Source: Puccinia triticina
Taxonomy: Eukaryota; Basidiomycota; Pucciniomycetes; Pucciniales; Pucciniaceae
Direction: 5' to 3'
Assembly (NCBI RefSeq): GCF_026914185.1
Contig: NC_070564.1
Span: 6,262,001 to 6,326,000, forward strand
Length of the DNA stretch: 64,000 bases
Shown here piece after piece: positions 24,689 through 37,077 of the stretch. The translations under genes were made by a program, and so were the position numbers. Numbering within the stretch: the stretch's first letter is position 1; each line of letters starts with the position of its first letter. The notes beneath the pieces are model-generated. The model made no database searches. It was given only the letters and a program-made list of their open reading frames with translations, and had not been told where the DNA came from.

Positions 24689-25099
24689 CGTGCCCGCAGC
24701 GTCGCTCATTTGCCGTCGAATGACTGGAGCGAGCTTGGAACCATTTCAACGCCTCAGAATCAGATTATGACCTGTTTGTGTTCTTGTGTGCTCTTGTGTG
24801 TCTGAGTTCCGTGATTTTTTACATGCTGCAGAAGTGCATAATGAAGACTGGAAATGTGTGTAATCCATACCCGGAAGGCCATAATATGCCACACCTGGTC
24901 AGTGGTGTGTTCCAAACCTCGGAGGGGCGGAAAATCCACGTTTTTGAGTTTTGGGCTTACACACTTGCAGTTTATATCTTTTGATTCTACTATTTCTGTA
25001 GAGACCAAAAATGCATGTGTAGGGTTGTATTGAATCAACCATTTTAGCGTTGCATTTTGCGAGCGTGAGGTTACAGAGAAGAGGGTTAGGGCACGGCAG

Positions 25100-25835
25100 T
25101 CACGAATTCATGGAGACATCGCCAGAAGGGTCGACCAAGAGGTGAGGGTATTTCCGCCGTTTGATATCGTCGAGACGCTCATCAACAGTCGGTTCTTCGA
25201 AGCGCTCGAACTTGCCCCGTTCGAGTTCGGCACGATAGCGTTCGGAGAGGACTAGGATGAGTTGTTCGAGGTCGTCGAGCCCTTTTGCTAATGCTGCTGC
25301 GGCGGACTTGTTGTCGTACATCTGGATTCGTAGGTGCAGTTTGGGCTCGGATGGGTGCGGGAGCGAATAGCCACAGAATTCGACATCAGGACTACGGAGA
25401 TTCATTTCGGGGTTAAAAAATCAGCCATCTATTTTTTATTATCTTTGTCTCTATCCTGTCACTCGTCCTACTCTCTCCCATTCATCCCTCCGCTGCCAAT
25501 TCAACACTCCTTTGAAAAATTAACTTACTCACTTCTTCATGATTATGTATCGCAATGAGTTGCCAAGAGTGTGGTCCTCCTCCTTCAGAGAAAAAGTCAT
25601 GGCGTCGTATTTATCACCAGGTAACTTGGATTTGTAATAAGATGAAGATGAAATGAGACAAGAAATAGTATGAGTCTAGTTGCAAGTGAGGAAAATCATG
25701 ATTTTTTCTTTCTTCTATGTTGTTCAAAGCAAGAGGAAGAAAGGAGTGAGATGATGGGCGTACGATTGTCACTTTTTCCGGGTCGACCAAGGCGGCCCCG
25801 TCGGCGGAGTCCATAGGAGCGTGAACCTGATCCAT
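25100..25835 (-). CDS. RPC19: RNA polymerases I and III subunit RPAC2 (AC19)
   Basis: Shared assembly subunit of RNA polymerases I and III, pairing with AC40 as the alpha-like dimer in the nucleus. Model: complement of 25100-25391, 25533-25624, 25764-25835, 151 residues. Seen: KVTILPGDKYDAMTFSL, then [20 protein letters not shown] and EFCGYSLPHPSEPKLHLRIQ, the core RPB11-like dimerisation signature. A longer C-terminal tail (KFERFEEPTVDERLDDIKRR) is polar. All introns are GT-AG. The start at 25835 is the only in-frame Met ahead of the conserved region. It is divergent from QCR7 with 255 bp between the start codons. Confidence 0.93.
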
Positions 25836-26090
25836 GAGGGTAGTTATCGATTTTGTTGGAACTTCGGAGTTTTCGATGGGTTGGTCCTTGAGTCTGACCC
25901 CTCGCGCCCCGACTGGCTGGTTCGGGTCACCCGATCCCGCCAGTTCAGCCAGCCCCCCCGGTCTGCCTTTGGGGATCGGGTATCATCCCGACCTCTCGTA
26001 GGGGATCGGGACATGTGAGCCAAATTCGGCGCTGCTTTGACCACCGTTCTACGCAACAACACCAACCGAATACAAACAGCACTCCACAAG
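25836..26090. promoter_or_regulatory. Divergent promoter between RPC19 and QCR7
   Basis: 255 bp separate the two start codons. GC-rich in the middle, with GGGATCGGG repeated and an imperfect inverted GGATCGGGTATCATCCCGAC segment near 25973. No TATA box is obvious. Confidence 0.5.
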
Positions 26091-26644
26091 ATGTCAGCCC
26101 TCGGAACCTCCTTCGTCCAGCAGATCAGAGCCAACAAGCCCCTCTACCGATTCCTCAAGCCTATTGCCACATGGTACGCCAATCTTGCCGGGTACAGGAA
26201 GTTCGGCTTGAGATACGACGACCTGATCATGGAAGAGAACCAAACTATGCAAAAGGTCAGCCCCCCCTCCTTCACTCTAGGATTCATACACGCATTTCCG
26301 CCATCCTGAAGACTCACCCTGTCTTGTGATCCTTATAGGCTATCTCTCGTCTCACTGAACGTGAACAATACGATCGCTCTTACCGCCTTCGTGTAGCCTC
26401 CCAACTATCTGTCCTCCATAAAGAACTCCCTAAGGAAGACTGGACCAAGCCCGAAAACGTAACGCCATCTATCTCATCTGTTCTTCAACCTCCGACAGAA
26501 TTGTAACCTGACTCTTTTTTCCATTCTCTCTGGGATTTGTAGGATGTGAGATACTTGACCCCTCTCGTAAAGGAAATAGAGCAAGAAAACCAAGAGCGAA
26601 TGGCTTGGGATACTGCGAAAGCTCCGACCGGTAGCGGCCATTAG
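26091..26644 (+). CDS. QCR7: Cytochrome b-c1 complex subunit 7
   Basis: Matrix-side accessory subunit of mitochondrial complex III, bound near cytochrome b. Model: join 26091-26255, 26339-26458, 26543-26644, 128 residues, matching the family. Seen: [46 protein letters not shown]-type helix ([18 protein letters not shown]), [20 protein letters not shown]. Both introns are GT-AG and phase 0. As in other fungi there is no classical cleaved presequence. Start chosen at the first Met in the frame. Confidence 0.94.
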
Positions 26645-28700
26645 ACTTCAAGGCGTACCTGAATGTACCATCTACGAGATCATGCGTAACTATTAGCTAC
26701 TAACATACAAGAGTACACCGTCGTTGCCATCGGGCAGGTACCTTTGTTCTAACTAAGCAATTCAAATTTGTTCAAAGGAACTCTCTCATTCCATAAGACG
26801 GATCGACTGTAAACCTCGTTAACATGTCACGGTGGTACAAGAACTCTGAGCCTTTGACTTAACTTGTTCAACAAGTCGTCTATGGCTACTCCGTCCTGCC
26901 TGTTGAAGCCACAATAACAGAGTTTTAGTGATTTACGAAGTAAAGCAATATTTTTGAATTAATAAATACCAAAATCAAAGGGCTGTTTCGAAGCGCTTCG
27001 TGCGGGTCAAGTTGAAGCTTGCAGACGGATTTGATTATCCAATTTTCATACATATTCTGTTTGCAAACTTCCCGGACCTTCAACTTCTTCTGATTGAGGC
27101 AACAAAACATGCTTTTTGGAGGGATGTGATGTCCAGGAGTTGATTACAAAATCCTTACACCCCATTAACTACTTGATTGATGGACTATTGGCGAAGACAC
27201 TTAACATCTCTGGCAAGATGTGTGAGAGAGATCTAATTTCCGTGTCATAGGCCATACTGCCACACGGTATAAGCCCAAGTGCTCCGTAATTGCTGGAGCT
27301 AGTGGCAATAGCTGTGCCTCGACCTTGTAATTTGTTGGAGTGGACCAAAGACTTCCTAAGAATGAAATTGGAGGATTCTTTTTTTTATTGGAGACGCATA
27401 TTGCTTTTGATAGGATGGCACTAGAATATATCAACTTGTTCCATGAGTTCTACTTAAACATGTAGTATTATTTGTGGAAAGAAAAAATGTGACACCGGTA
27501 AGAAACAGCCCGATTCGCTCCTCCTCCCAAGTACCGGGAGTCAAGTTCAGGTAGGCTCCGCTCCGCCCATGCTGTAGGACACGCCAATAAAGAAAGTTAT
27601 TTATATTTATCGCAGAAATACTCAAAAACCCCAGAAATAGAAGTGTACACAAGAAAATGAAATGAATCCCAGAAACATACCCAGGGGGCACTTGAGCCTT
27701 GCGCCTTGACCCAGCCATCTGCACACGTGACATGGGGTCACACCGGATGGTACTTTTTGGGTGCCAACCTTACTTTTGACCTTTTATTTTGTGATTTACA
27801 CCTCATTCCCTACTAGAGATTTGGAAGGGAAAAACACTTGATGTTCATTGCTCCCACATTTTGTACTCCAGGTTTGGAGTTTGTACACCCACAACACCTC
27901 AACTGCCCTACTCAAGCCCACATGTACTCCTTAGCTACTTAACAGCCATAATTTTTGAGGTAACTTCAAGCTTTTTCTTGCCAGAATTGTCTTGATTGGA
28001 CTCCTCAAGGTAAGTATCTCATAAATATCAAGCTACATGACCTAATCAATTGCAACATGCATAGGGCTACTACATGTGAATGATTTATCATCACCTTTGA
28101 TAAAGAAACCTCAGAGCCAGGGGCATCAGGTTTCATGCTTATCCAAAGGTGGTACCCATGAAGGACCCATGTAATACAAGAAAAAGAATGAAGATATATG
28201 AATTGTTCTCATTAGCCACATAATAAATTTCAAACTGTCTTGTGGACAACTGATATTTCAAGGTAAGTTCTGAAACTATGTTTTACGAGATGGTCTACTG
28301 CTCATCCCAAGTTTACTTATGTATGCACGAAAAAACATAAAAAAATAAAGCATACTTTATATAATCAATCGGAGTTATCACGGCAATAAAAAGAGTAAAA
28401 CTAATCATCTTTTCTATATAGTATATAATAATAATTTAGCAACTAAATATGATTTGATCAGACTGGTTTTATTCCCCCTAACCAGTGTGTTGAGTCAGTT
28501 GACTATATTTGTGTTCGGGTGCAGTGTCTTTGGTAATAGCTCGCCAACAGTTCTTGATGTTGAATCTCTCAGGCGTTTAGTGCCCAACCCAAGCTCTAGT
28601 CCTCTCGACCAGAAACCACTGTCCATATTTTGACATCGGAGCCAATCGATCAGTTTGAATTTTCATTGCTGGCTGGAAAGAATTCGGAACACTCACGATT
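26645..28700. other. Intergenic spacer, no gene seen
   Basis: AT-rich sequence with short unconserved frames only. No strong inverted or tandem repeats caught my eye. It lies 3' of both QCR7 and the PUF gene. Confidence 0.5.
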
Positions 28701-31700
28701 TTACTTCCGGCTTTTGAGGATTTCATAGTCACGCCATTTCGTCTCTGTATAACGTACACAGTGGGAAGAGCGTAACTGAAATCAGCCTATTGGATTTGCC
28801 AAGTATGAATCGTGCAATTTTGGACCTCACCACAGTTTGAATCATCAAATCCCTGATAGAATTCGGAGCAGATGTGAATAGAAGCGTCAAAACTTGCGCC
28901 CCGGCTTGGTGGCATGCAATGTCGATGAGGCTGGCAATCATCGATTCAAAGGGGTGTTCAGCGCGATTAATATGTCGACAGAAGAGAATGAGATTTACTG
29001 ACGCTGGTCTGCCGTGTCCGTACTCGCATATCGACTTGACGTAATCTTCGACTATTCTGCTTTCCATTCCTGAAACTTTGAGAACCTTTTCGATTGCTTT
29101 CGCCCCAAAATTGTCTATGGACAGCTCGCAGGCCAATTGAGTCTCGGTCAATCTTTCGAATAATTTTTTCTGAATGGCACCCGTAGAATGCTCTATCAGA
29201 TGAAGGATAACAAAGTTCTGCGGAGACGTGAAAATCATATGATCAGTGGACGATCCCAAAGACTCAAGGGGTACTCCTGACTTACCCCCCACTGTTGAAC
29301 GGCACAAGAATAAATATCTGATAAAAGCTCTTCCACCACATCTGCCTTGGCAGTTTCGTTCCAGTTCTCCAAGACACTTTGTACGATCAACGACCCCACT
29401 TCATCTTTCGCGGTGGCAGCTGTAAAGTCACCGGTTAGCAAGCCTTGATCAACATGAGAATAGTATGTGTTCAGACTCACCCCATTCGCCTTTTAAAAGC
29501 TCGTTGAGGCTGCGTTCTAAGCCCCCAGATTTCCCCGCACCATCTCCGTATTGATTCAGACCCGTGGCCTTCCCATTACCGGTGCTTAAAGATATGGTGC
29601 TGCTGGATCCTCCGCCAACACTGAGAAGTCGAGCCCAGACATGTCCAGCACTCTTGTGCGTCACAGTTTCTTTTTTCTTCAGGAGTTCTTGCGAGACCAT
29701 TCGTCGAACATGGTTTTCTCCTTCTTCGTCGACGTCGATCATTTTTTGCAGGCAGTGAGTCGCAAAGGTATCCTGAGCCAGCGTCACAATTTGGCCACAA
29801 ATTCGTTCGGCAAGCTCCAGTCGCTCTCCGGATGTCGCGTGTTCAATAGCCCGCGAGACTAGGAAGTTACCTAAAGCATCGAATTAAGGAATTAGTTACG
29901 GTGCCCCTGGGTGGCCTGACATGGAAAAGGACGTGTTCTCACCAAAGCGGTTGGTCATTAGCTCAAGACTGTAATCAATTACCAATCTCGTGATCTCCTG
30001 ACGAGGTTTTTCTGTGTGGCGAGTCACGTGATCGGTGAGATTTTTCTCGATACCTGCTGATTGAGTCAAAGCTGATTGTTTGAGCTTTTGTTGCATAAAT
30101 ATGCTGGCCTGCTGGTCGTTATGCTTGGTGATTCTTCGGATGAAATACTAAAGCACTAGGTCAGTCTTGAGTGCGGGCGATTTTGCGCTGGAGATTTGCC
30201 TTACCTCATAATCGCAATCAGTATCACCTGCTAAGAGCGCTCTATAGTTAACTATTCCTGGACCATTCGAGGGTGGCGCGACGTGGGTTGGGATAGCATT
30301 TTGTAACGATTGTGGAACCATCGACGCTCCGGTGCCAATCGAGTTGATGCGTAACTGTCGTAGGTTCAGAAGCAAACCATCAATCAGTACCAAACGGACG
30401 ATCATGATACTTGGATGGAAACTCGGCACCGGACACCTACCGTAGAGTAATCTAGCGGTCCAAATTGCCTCGGGGGAAAGCCAGAAACAACAACGGGACT
30501 GATGCCTGGAGCAATGGGACAAGATGTTTCATCTGGTTGGCGAGGTGCAAGGGGAGGCGGATTGTTTTGTGAGATCGGAAGACCATTGGTGGGGTTGGCC
30601 TCTACATTTAAAGCGGGAGTAACATTTGGATTATTCAAATTGGCGGGATTGACTAATGGGACTAATCGGTTGTGAAGGGGACTTGGGAACGCATTGCCGG
30701 CCTGGAGATTAGCTTGGAAGTTGTTGCCAGTCGGAACATTGTTGACCAACTTCACATTGGCTTGATGCTCTCGTTGGGATTGCGCACCGACCAGACTAAT
30801 GTTAGCCTTGAGCTGGTGGATCTCTTGGTCTTGTTTAACAGTCTTACGTTCGAGTTGCTCAATTCTCAGCAAGAGCTGGTTCACAAGCTCATTAGTATTA
30901 GGCTGGACGGTCAATGGGGAGGCTAATGATGGGCGGGGCTGATTGGCGGGAGGTGAACAATTGGATAAATTAGGAAGTGGCGCATCAAGCGGCCTCCAAA
31001 CACCCGGCGACTTGGGGCGTAGACCCGAATCAGCACTAAGGTTTTTTGACTTGGTGACGTTCGACTTTGAGTAGAAAGCTTCCTGCAGGTTCCAAAGAAG
31101 CGGAACGGTCAGCGGCGGACGCAAGCAGAATCTTCAAGAAAGGAATACTTACTTCACCGAACGACATGGGTAGTGACCACGTAGGTTCGTTGGAAGGATT
31201 TTCAAAAGCAAAAGCGTGCGCGGAGTGATAACGTGCGTCGAACTTCTTGAGCGGGTGACTGTAGGAGCTATTTTCATCAGGTGAAACCGAATAACCGTTG
31301 AACATCCGGTTTCTAGGCGGATGAGACATGCCGCCATCAGGAGCTAGGAACGAGCGACCCGTGGAGGGTGCGGACGAGGTTTGAGTGAAGCTCAGAGCCG
31401 GAGAACCCAGAATAGCATTGCCATCTATCCTTGAGAGAGCGAGGTCAGCTGAGGGGTGTGGGGCAGTGGATATTTGATTTGGTGGTGAATTAGTCGGACG
31501 GTCGAGGGAAGCGACAGGCTCAGGTTGCTGGTGCGGGGGGTTCGGAGTCGTGTCGGGCTCCTTGAGTGGAGGAACGGGCCTGAAGTTGCTGTGGTTATTG
31601 CGCTTGTCTGGATGGCTAGGATGAGTGGCTCCATTGGATGGCGGAGCTGCCCACATGCTTGAGCTGAGTGTATACCCACCCGAGCTGATGGTGCCGCCGG

Positions 31701-32121
31701 TCGCAGCAGTGGGTTCCTCTCGCACTGGGATAAGCTCGCGTGGATTTGAAGAGGGGACGCGGCCGGCGGTGCCGTCCGCTTCCGGCCATATCGGGTTCTT
31801 CAACCCACTATTCGAGATGTGACCGAAGTGAGTCTGGCCGTGATCGGGGAGCCTTGGACCGGGGCGAGAGCTGCCGATGGCGCCAACTGAGCGGACCGGT
31901 TCAGAGATCGCCGAGGGCATGGCAGCGTCGGGGGACGCCCGGCTGCCGGTGAGGACAGAGAGTCCTCGCTCAGTAAACAGAGGTTTTCCGGGGGCCATTG
32001 ACTGATTGTAAAGATTTGAGAGCTGGTTCTGGTCTTTATTCTGGGCGGTCATCGAGGAGATCGGAGTGGAACTGACGGAAGAATCTGGGAATTTGTTGAG
32101 TAGCAGGTTGGTGATTGACAT
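28701..32121 (-). CDS. Pumilio (PUF)-domain RNA-binding protein, JSN1/PUF2-like
   Basis: Probably binds 3'-UTRs and regulates mRNA stability or localisation in the cytoplasm. Model: complement of 28701-28775, 28831-29217, 29286-29419, 29481-29870, 29943-30147, 30205-30354, 30441-31082, 31153-32121, 983 residues, all introns GT-AG. The first ~500 residues are low-complexity Ser/Pro/Asn-rich. A short coiled coil (QLLLRIEQLERKTVKQDQEI) lies near residue 370. The C-terminal third has PUF-type helical repeats: YFIRRITKHNDQQASIFMQQ, LELMTNRFGNFLVSRAIEHA, TFATHCLQKMID, EVGSLIVQSVLENW, QQWGNFVILHLIEHSTG, LSIDNFGAKAIEKVL. The last exon is uncertain: an alternative acceptor would extend coding to a stop at 28577. 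The JSN1-like subfamily is an inference from architecture. Confidence 0.8.
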
Positions 32122-33846
32122 CAAAGCGCAAAGTGGCGCAAGAGCAGGATGATGCTAGTGCCAACAATAACACTCAATAACACTACTATTACCGGTTTTC
32201 GGAGGGAGACTCTCGACTGATAAGGATATGAAGGGGGTGATACTGATAGGATGCGAGCTAAAGCGGTCAAGACAGAACAACAGGCGGGCTATTTCGTGCG
32301 ATTTTTAATAAAGAAAAGGGGAATAAGAAAGCAAAGAGGGGGTAACGTTGATGTGGGCAAGCGAGTCCAGATGAACGAAGCTTGGAAAGGGCACTGGGGG
32401 ATGAACTGATTCGGGATAGCAAGGATGTATGACAAGGAGATAGGAGGAGGGTGAGTCGAAGGGAACGATAGAACTGAGCACGGTTGGATCGGGATGGATG
32501 AAGGAAACAGGGTTTTTCCAAAAGCCGGGGAGTGCTGAGGGCGGAAAGGGAGGGGGAGGGAGGGGGAGTGTGGCAACCGGATCGACCAGGCGGAAAAGAT
32601 GAGTGTCGGGATGGAGTGAGAATAGATGGGATGGATGACTGAAAGCGGTTTCACGGGGACGATGATCACAAAGAACGATTTCGCCGGTGTCTTATGAAGC
32701 CAGCCCAAATGAACCGGGCTCCAACGGCCACAGTGCATATAGATAGAAGAATTCAACCGCCACAGGACAGACGAAAAAAGGTACGAGCAATGATTAGCAG
32801 GACAGCTCCCACAAAAAAAATGAGGATGGAGGTGATCTGAGCAGCCGCCGGCGCGGGCCAGCCCCAGTCGTGGCATGACGGTGAAGTTCTGCCCATACGA
32901 TGAGCTGGCAGACTTCCTCTGTCTCTCGCGCAGGACTCGAGTGCTTCATGCTGGGATGAAATCTCTTGCAACGCGCGGAGGTGTTCATGTCATCGTGGAC
33001 AGGGAGCGCAGGACGGAACAGGGAGGGATGTGCCGACGGCTGCCCGGCACCGGCAGGGAGCCGGGACTCTCATGAAGATCGCCAGGCGTGAAAAGCCCGT
33101 TTGAGCAATGCTCGGGCTGACGCAGAAGCCAGGATCAACAGATCACTGCTGAGTCAAAAGAAGACGCCAAGTATGGACAGACCGGTGAGCCTCCAATGGT
33201 GCCGGTCGGACTTGCAAAAGGGACTCCGCCGGCGACACCTCAAGAACCGGCGTCTTGTACAACCGGCACCTCCTTCTGCCCATTCACAAGCCCACGTAAG
33301 ATCATGATCATTATTCCAGCGGAGTGAGGATAAGACTTGTGCAGGATGTCTATGCCAAAGATGTTATTCAAGCTTCCAAGCTTTGTCTTGCCCGGCGACT
33401 TCCGCGGGCGACCAATTGCACTCCTCACGTTGTGGGTGATGGGTATTTTTCACCGTTGGGCTTCCGTCGGCGGAAGCAACGAAGAGAACACGATCGTGAG
33501 AGTCGGCAGCTTGTCATGGGATCTTCCGTCTTACGGACTGAGTACGGACTGGGCTGCCGTTTCTCACACCCAGCTTTGCTGTAGAAAATGCCCGCGAGAT
33601 CCAAGTTACTCCGGGTGCCAGCGGTGTGCCTATCTTCAACAAGGAAGCGCACTTGGCAGTGCTGGCTTCCATGGCGTGCATCAAAGCCTCGTCAGAAAAG
33701 CAGCCTCGAGCAGGTATAAAGCGCTCCTTGTCGACCTTCAATATCTCTCCCATCATCCAATCCACCGCACCAATACTCCAGCCCCACTCCTCAACTCCAG
33801 CCTTACCCACTCCAATCCAAAATCAACCCCTCCGTCCCAATTTAAG
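32122..33846. other. Region between the PUF gene and secreted copy B
   Basis: 32200-32870 is purine-rich on the plus strand (pyrimidine-rich in the sense of the PUF gene) and may be its leader and promoter. 33240-33420 is partly copied at 34990-35100. 33710-33846 is the copy B promoter and leader, similar to the corresponding part of copy A. No separate gene is supported. Confidence 0.5.
33713..33724 (+). promoter_or_regulatory. TATA-like element of secreted gene copy B
   Basis: GGTATAAAGCGC, 123 bp before the start codon, conserved with copy A (15669-15684). Confidence 0.55.
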
Positions 33847-34727
33847 ATGGTCTCCTTAGCTTACCTCATCACCCTTATCTCTGTGCTCGTCGCCGCGTCT
33901 CGTGCGGAAGAAGTGAGCGGGGCGAAGAACGAAGACGTGGATGCGAAATGGTTTGGAGGATTCGGAGGGATGTACAACGGTTTTTACTCGTTGGGCGGAA
34001 TGGGACTGGGCATGTTTGGATCTCCATGGATCAACAGTTTGGCCTGGTCGATGGGCGGCGCCTGCTTCGGGGGCGCCTTCTTCCCGATGAACATGGCCCT
34101 CGGCATGGGCGGCTTCTTCGCAAAGGCTTCCGAGCAGGAAGCGGCACATTCCGTCAGTCGCCGGGCAATCCACCTCGATGCCGACCACCTCTTGCGTCGG
34201 ACCGCCGCCGACAGCGTTACCTGCACCAGCAGCAAAGGCGTCTCTGAAGTGTTCTCCAAATCGCAATGTTTGAAGTACGCCGACTGTCCTTTATCTCACT
34301 GTATCATTGTCATCTGACCTTGTTCTCCTGCATGCTTCTTGCCAACAGGGCAGCTCAAACATTGCGCGAGAAGAGCGTACACTCAGCTTCCAACGGAAAC
34401 TGCCAAGTAAGTGCCGCCGTGATGCTGCCGTGTACACTCGAGAGACTGTCCACTCACTAGTTCGATTTTCGTGCTCCAGTTATCACTCCACAGTTCCAAG
34501 GACAAAGTGGTCGCAAAAGACATGTAAGCACCCTCAACCTCCATCTGCCTGAAAGCCTGCAAGACTGCTGACCGTGTGCATCTTGCTGGACATATAGCCC
34601 GGACCACGTCCTCCAGAAGGCTGTCAACAGCATCTTGAGCACTTGCAACGAGAAGAGCACGCCCAAGGACGCCAAGACACACCACATCGACGACAAACAG
34701 GTCGCCATGATTCTCTCAAGGCATTGA
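33847..34727 (+). CDS. Gly/Met-rich secreted protein, copy B
   Basis: Paralogue of the gene at 14660-15540, in opposite orientation about 18 kb away. Model: join 33847-34274, 34349-34406, 34480-34523, 34598-34727, 219 residues, all GT-AG. It has the same signal peptide pattern (VAASRA before EE), hydrophobic Gly/Met core, dibasic segment and five Cys in the mature part. Replacements relative to copy A are mostly conservative (Leu/Ile, Leu/Phe, Phe/Tyr, Ser/Gly, Thr/Ala, Ile/Val). Intron positions and exon lengths are identical, while intron sequences have diverged more. A relic of the family lies 3' (34990-35180). Function unknown; secretion is the only supported inference. Confidence 0.86.
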
Positions 34728-34879
34728 TTGTCTTACTCCATCTCTAAAGCTCTCAGCAGACTTGTATCCAATATTTAAAAATAGTGTCTCAATAGTGTTC
34801 ATTTCTTAACTAACCCTGTCGAAAACTCGTGTATTGTTAGCCTATCCTCACTGTAACTTTTGCTTTGAAACTCCTCATC

Positions 34880-35185
34880 AACCATGTGCTTGTCATTCCA
34901 AAAGTGCCCCAAGCCAAAACTGCCGTGGTCCCCCGAAAGCTGCGACTCCACCCGCCCACTCGGCAGCCCGGCCACTGATCCGCATGCCCACATCAGAGAT
35001 CACGATGATTCCCGCGCCCTGTCCAGCGACCTCTGGGGCGAGGCCTGTGCCGGCCATCTCCGCCGAAGACGGTATCGAAGCTTGCAAGCCTTGTCTTCCC
35101 CGGCGAGCAACGAAACGCGCATGCCCAAGGCCGCCAAGCCCCGCCACATCGCCGACAAACAGGTTGTCTCACGACATCGATCCCC
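34880..35185 (+). pseudogene. Mosaic relic of the Gly/Met-rich secreted gene family
   Basis: 35100-35180 translates as NETRMPKAAKPRHIADKQVV then SRH, matching the last exon of copies A and B (NEKSTPKDAKTHHIDDKQV, then SRH). Immediately upstream, 34990-35100 resembles the region before copy B (33290-33410: GAAGCTTGCAAGCCTTGTCT against CAAGCTTCCAAGCTTTGTCT). So upstream sequence is joined directly to the last exon, and the middle of the gene is missing. No start codon or signal peptide remains. Confidence 0.65.
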
Positions 35186-35633
35186 GCCCTGCACTCCGCA
35201 GCCCTCCACACCCTTGCTATACTCTGTACGACCTTGCTTGACTATGCACGACATAGCAGCTTGGTCTCCCAGTCTTTTCCCCCTTTTGTATCTAGTGGTC
35301 AATGTAACGTCTCATACCCCATCTTTCTGCAGTTCCCGACATGAGCCGACCGACGCCAAAGACTCTGCACAAATCCTTATCACCCACCCATCCGCCGGAC
35401 ACAACCAAGCCGGCCGGAAAAGCCCCGCCGGGCCCCGAAAAACGCTACACAAATCATCGCAGTGCTATCCCCAACGCCAACGCACACTGAAGACTATAGA
35501 CAAGCGGAAAGGGAGAGCAGGGGCAGATACAGAGGGGCTTAGATAGGTCCAGAGCGGATCCCGGGGGCGAAAGACACAGCGAATACAACAGGGGAACACG
35601 AAATATTTGGATGTATAGTACAAAGGCTGGAGG
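35186..35633. other. Spacer 3' of the ArfGAP gene
   Basis: GC-rich sequence between the relic and the ArfGAP stop codon. I see no gene or clear repeat. Confidence 0.4.
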
Positions 35634-37077
35634 CTAGCTGGAGAAGGGGGCGTGTTGGGTGAGCGCAGGATGAGGTGGGTGTGAGGCGGGAGTGTAGCCG
35701 GCCGGGCGGCCGTCGGGGCCAAGCGTCTGGACGTCGGCGCGCAGGAAGGGGTTGCGGTTGGGCGCGGGGGCGCCGGGGTGGGAGTACTGCTGGTGGGCCG
35801 TGAAGGGCTGCTGGTAGGCCGTGAAGGGCTGCTCCGTGAAGGGCTGCTGGTGGGCCGTGAAGAAGGGGTTGCTGGGCGGCAGGCCGGCGTGGATGAGCTG
35901 GGCCGGTCGCGGGGCGGGGTGTGTGGCGAAGGGGTTGTGTGTGGCGATGGCCGCCTGGGCCCCGTGGATGGCCTGCAGGCTGGCGGCGTGCTGCGGGCGC
36001 GCGGGCGGAGTGGGGGCGGTGCAGGCCGGGCGCAGGGGCGGGGCGTGGTGCGGCTGGGCGAGCAGGAGCAGGTCTGCCCACACGCCGTCGGTGCGGTGCG
36101 GGGCGGTGCTGTTCTGGATGCGGCCGGCGGGGTGTGCTGGGAGGGCGGGCGCGGGCTGGATGGGGTGCGGGGGGCCGATGGAGGGGATGGGCGCGGTGGA
36201 TGGGCGGAGCGGAGGAGGCTGTGGTGCGTTAGCGGCCGGGGGGGGACGGGGCGCGGACTGGGCTGGGCTCGCGGGGACTGCTGATGGCGAGGGTCTGGAG
36301 AGCGGGCTGTCGGTCCGGCTGGTGGTGGTGGGCTGGGGGGCCATGAAGCGCTTGGCCTGGTACTTGGCCCGGATGTACTTCTCGAGCTGTTCGAGGTCGG
36401 TCGGCGGGCTGTTGCTGGGGTCAGCTCAGTCTGGATCGGCGGGAGAGAGAGGGGGGGGGGGGGGGGGGTGTGTGTGTGCCTACGGGTTGCGGGGGCCGTG
36501 GGGGTTGTAGATCTGGTTGGCCCTGAGGTTTCCGAGCTGCTTCATGGGCTGTGGGGGATGGGGTGAGTGGCGGGGCAGATTGAGTTCGGAGGGGCGGGGG
36601 GGGTGCTTGCCTGGAGCTGTTCCTTTGTCCAGCTGTCGAGGGAGACGCTCTTGACCTTGGAGATGTGGCTGTTGGTTCTTCTCGTCAGTGCTGTGTGTGT
36701 GTGTGTGTGTGTGTGTGGGCTGTGGGGTGGGGTGGCTTACGTGCCGAGGTTGCGGTGGATGGCTGCGCATCGGAGGCAGATGAAGATGCCGAGGTTCCAT
36801 GCGGCCCAGCGCGGGTTGCGGGCGAGGCAGTCTGCGCAGGTCTGTTGTTGGGGTGTGTGTTAGTGTTGGTTTGTGGTGGTGGGGGTGGTGGTGGTAGACT
36901 GGCCTGGTTGGCGGGCTCCTTGAGCAGTTCGAGCAGGATGCGCTGGGTGGGTGGCTGTCAGTGTGTATGTACATCGTTTCGCTTGGAGAGTGAGTAGTGA
37001 GTGAGGGGGGGGCTGACCTGGTGACGCTCGGCAGTCGCTCTGGAGGGTGACATCGTGGCTGGAGTGGTGGTGCTCAT
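35634..37077 (-). CDS. ArfGAP-domain protein (Arf GTPase-activating)
   Basis: Stimulates GTP hydrolysis on Arf-type GTPases at Golgi or endosomal membranes. Model: complement of 35634-36414, 36484-36548, 36611-36668, 36741-36841, 36904-36942, 37018-37077, 367 residues. The zinc finger C-x2-C-x16-C-x2-C is complete (CADC, then CLRC), followed by AAIHRNLG with the catalytic Arg, [14 protein letters not shown] and [11 protein letters not shown] long Pro/Ala-rich C-terminal half (residues ~140-367) contains NPF-type motifs (HNPFATH, SNPFFTA, RNPFLRA) that could bind EH domains. Two introns use GC donors (36902-36903 and 36609-36610). One intron holds an 18-G run and another a (TG)n run. Divergent from the chitin synthase. 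Most like the SMAP/AGE2 group. Confidence 0.88.

Larger units (their letters stand above)
22072..25099. other. Repeat-rich gap without a supportable gene
   Basis: 22140-22900 is strongly pyrimidine-biased on the plus strand. It holds dispersed-repeat copy 2 (22915-23125), a fragment similar to the pyrophosphatase 5' region (23160-23290), two short GC-rich repeats (23668-23735 and 24598-24688) and a hairpin array (24000-24315). No coherent gene model is seen. Confidence 0.5.
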
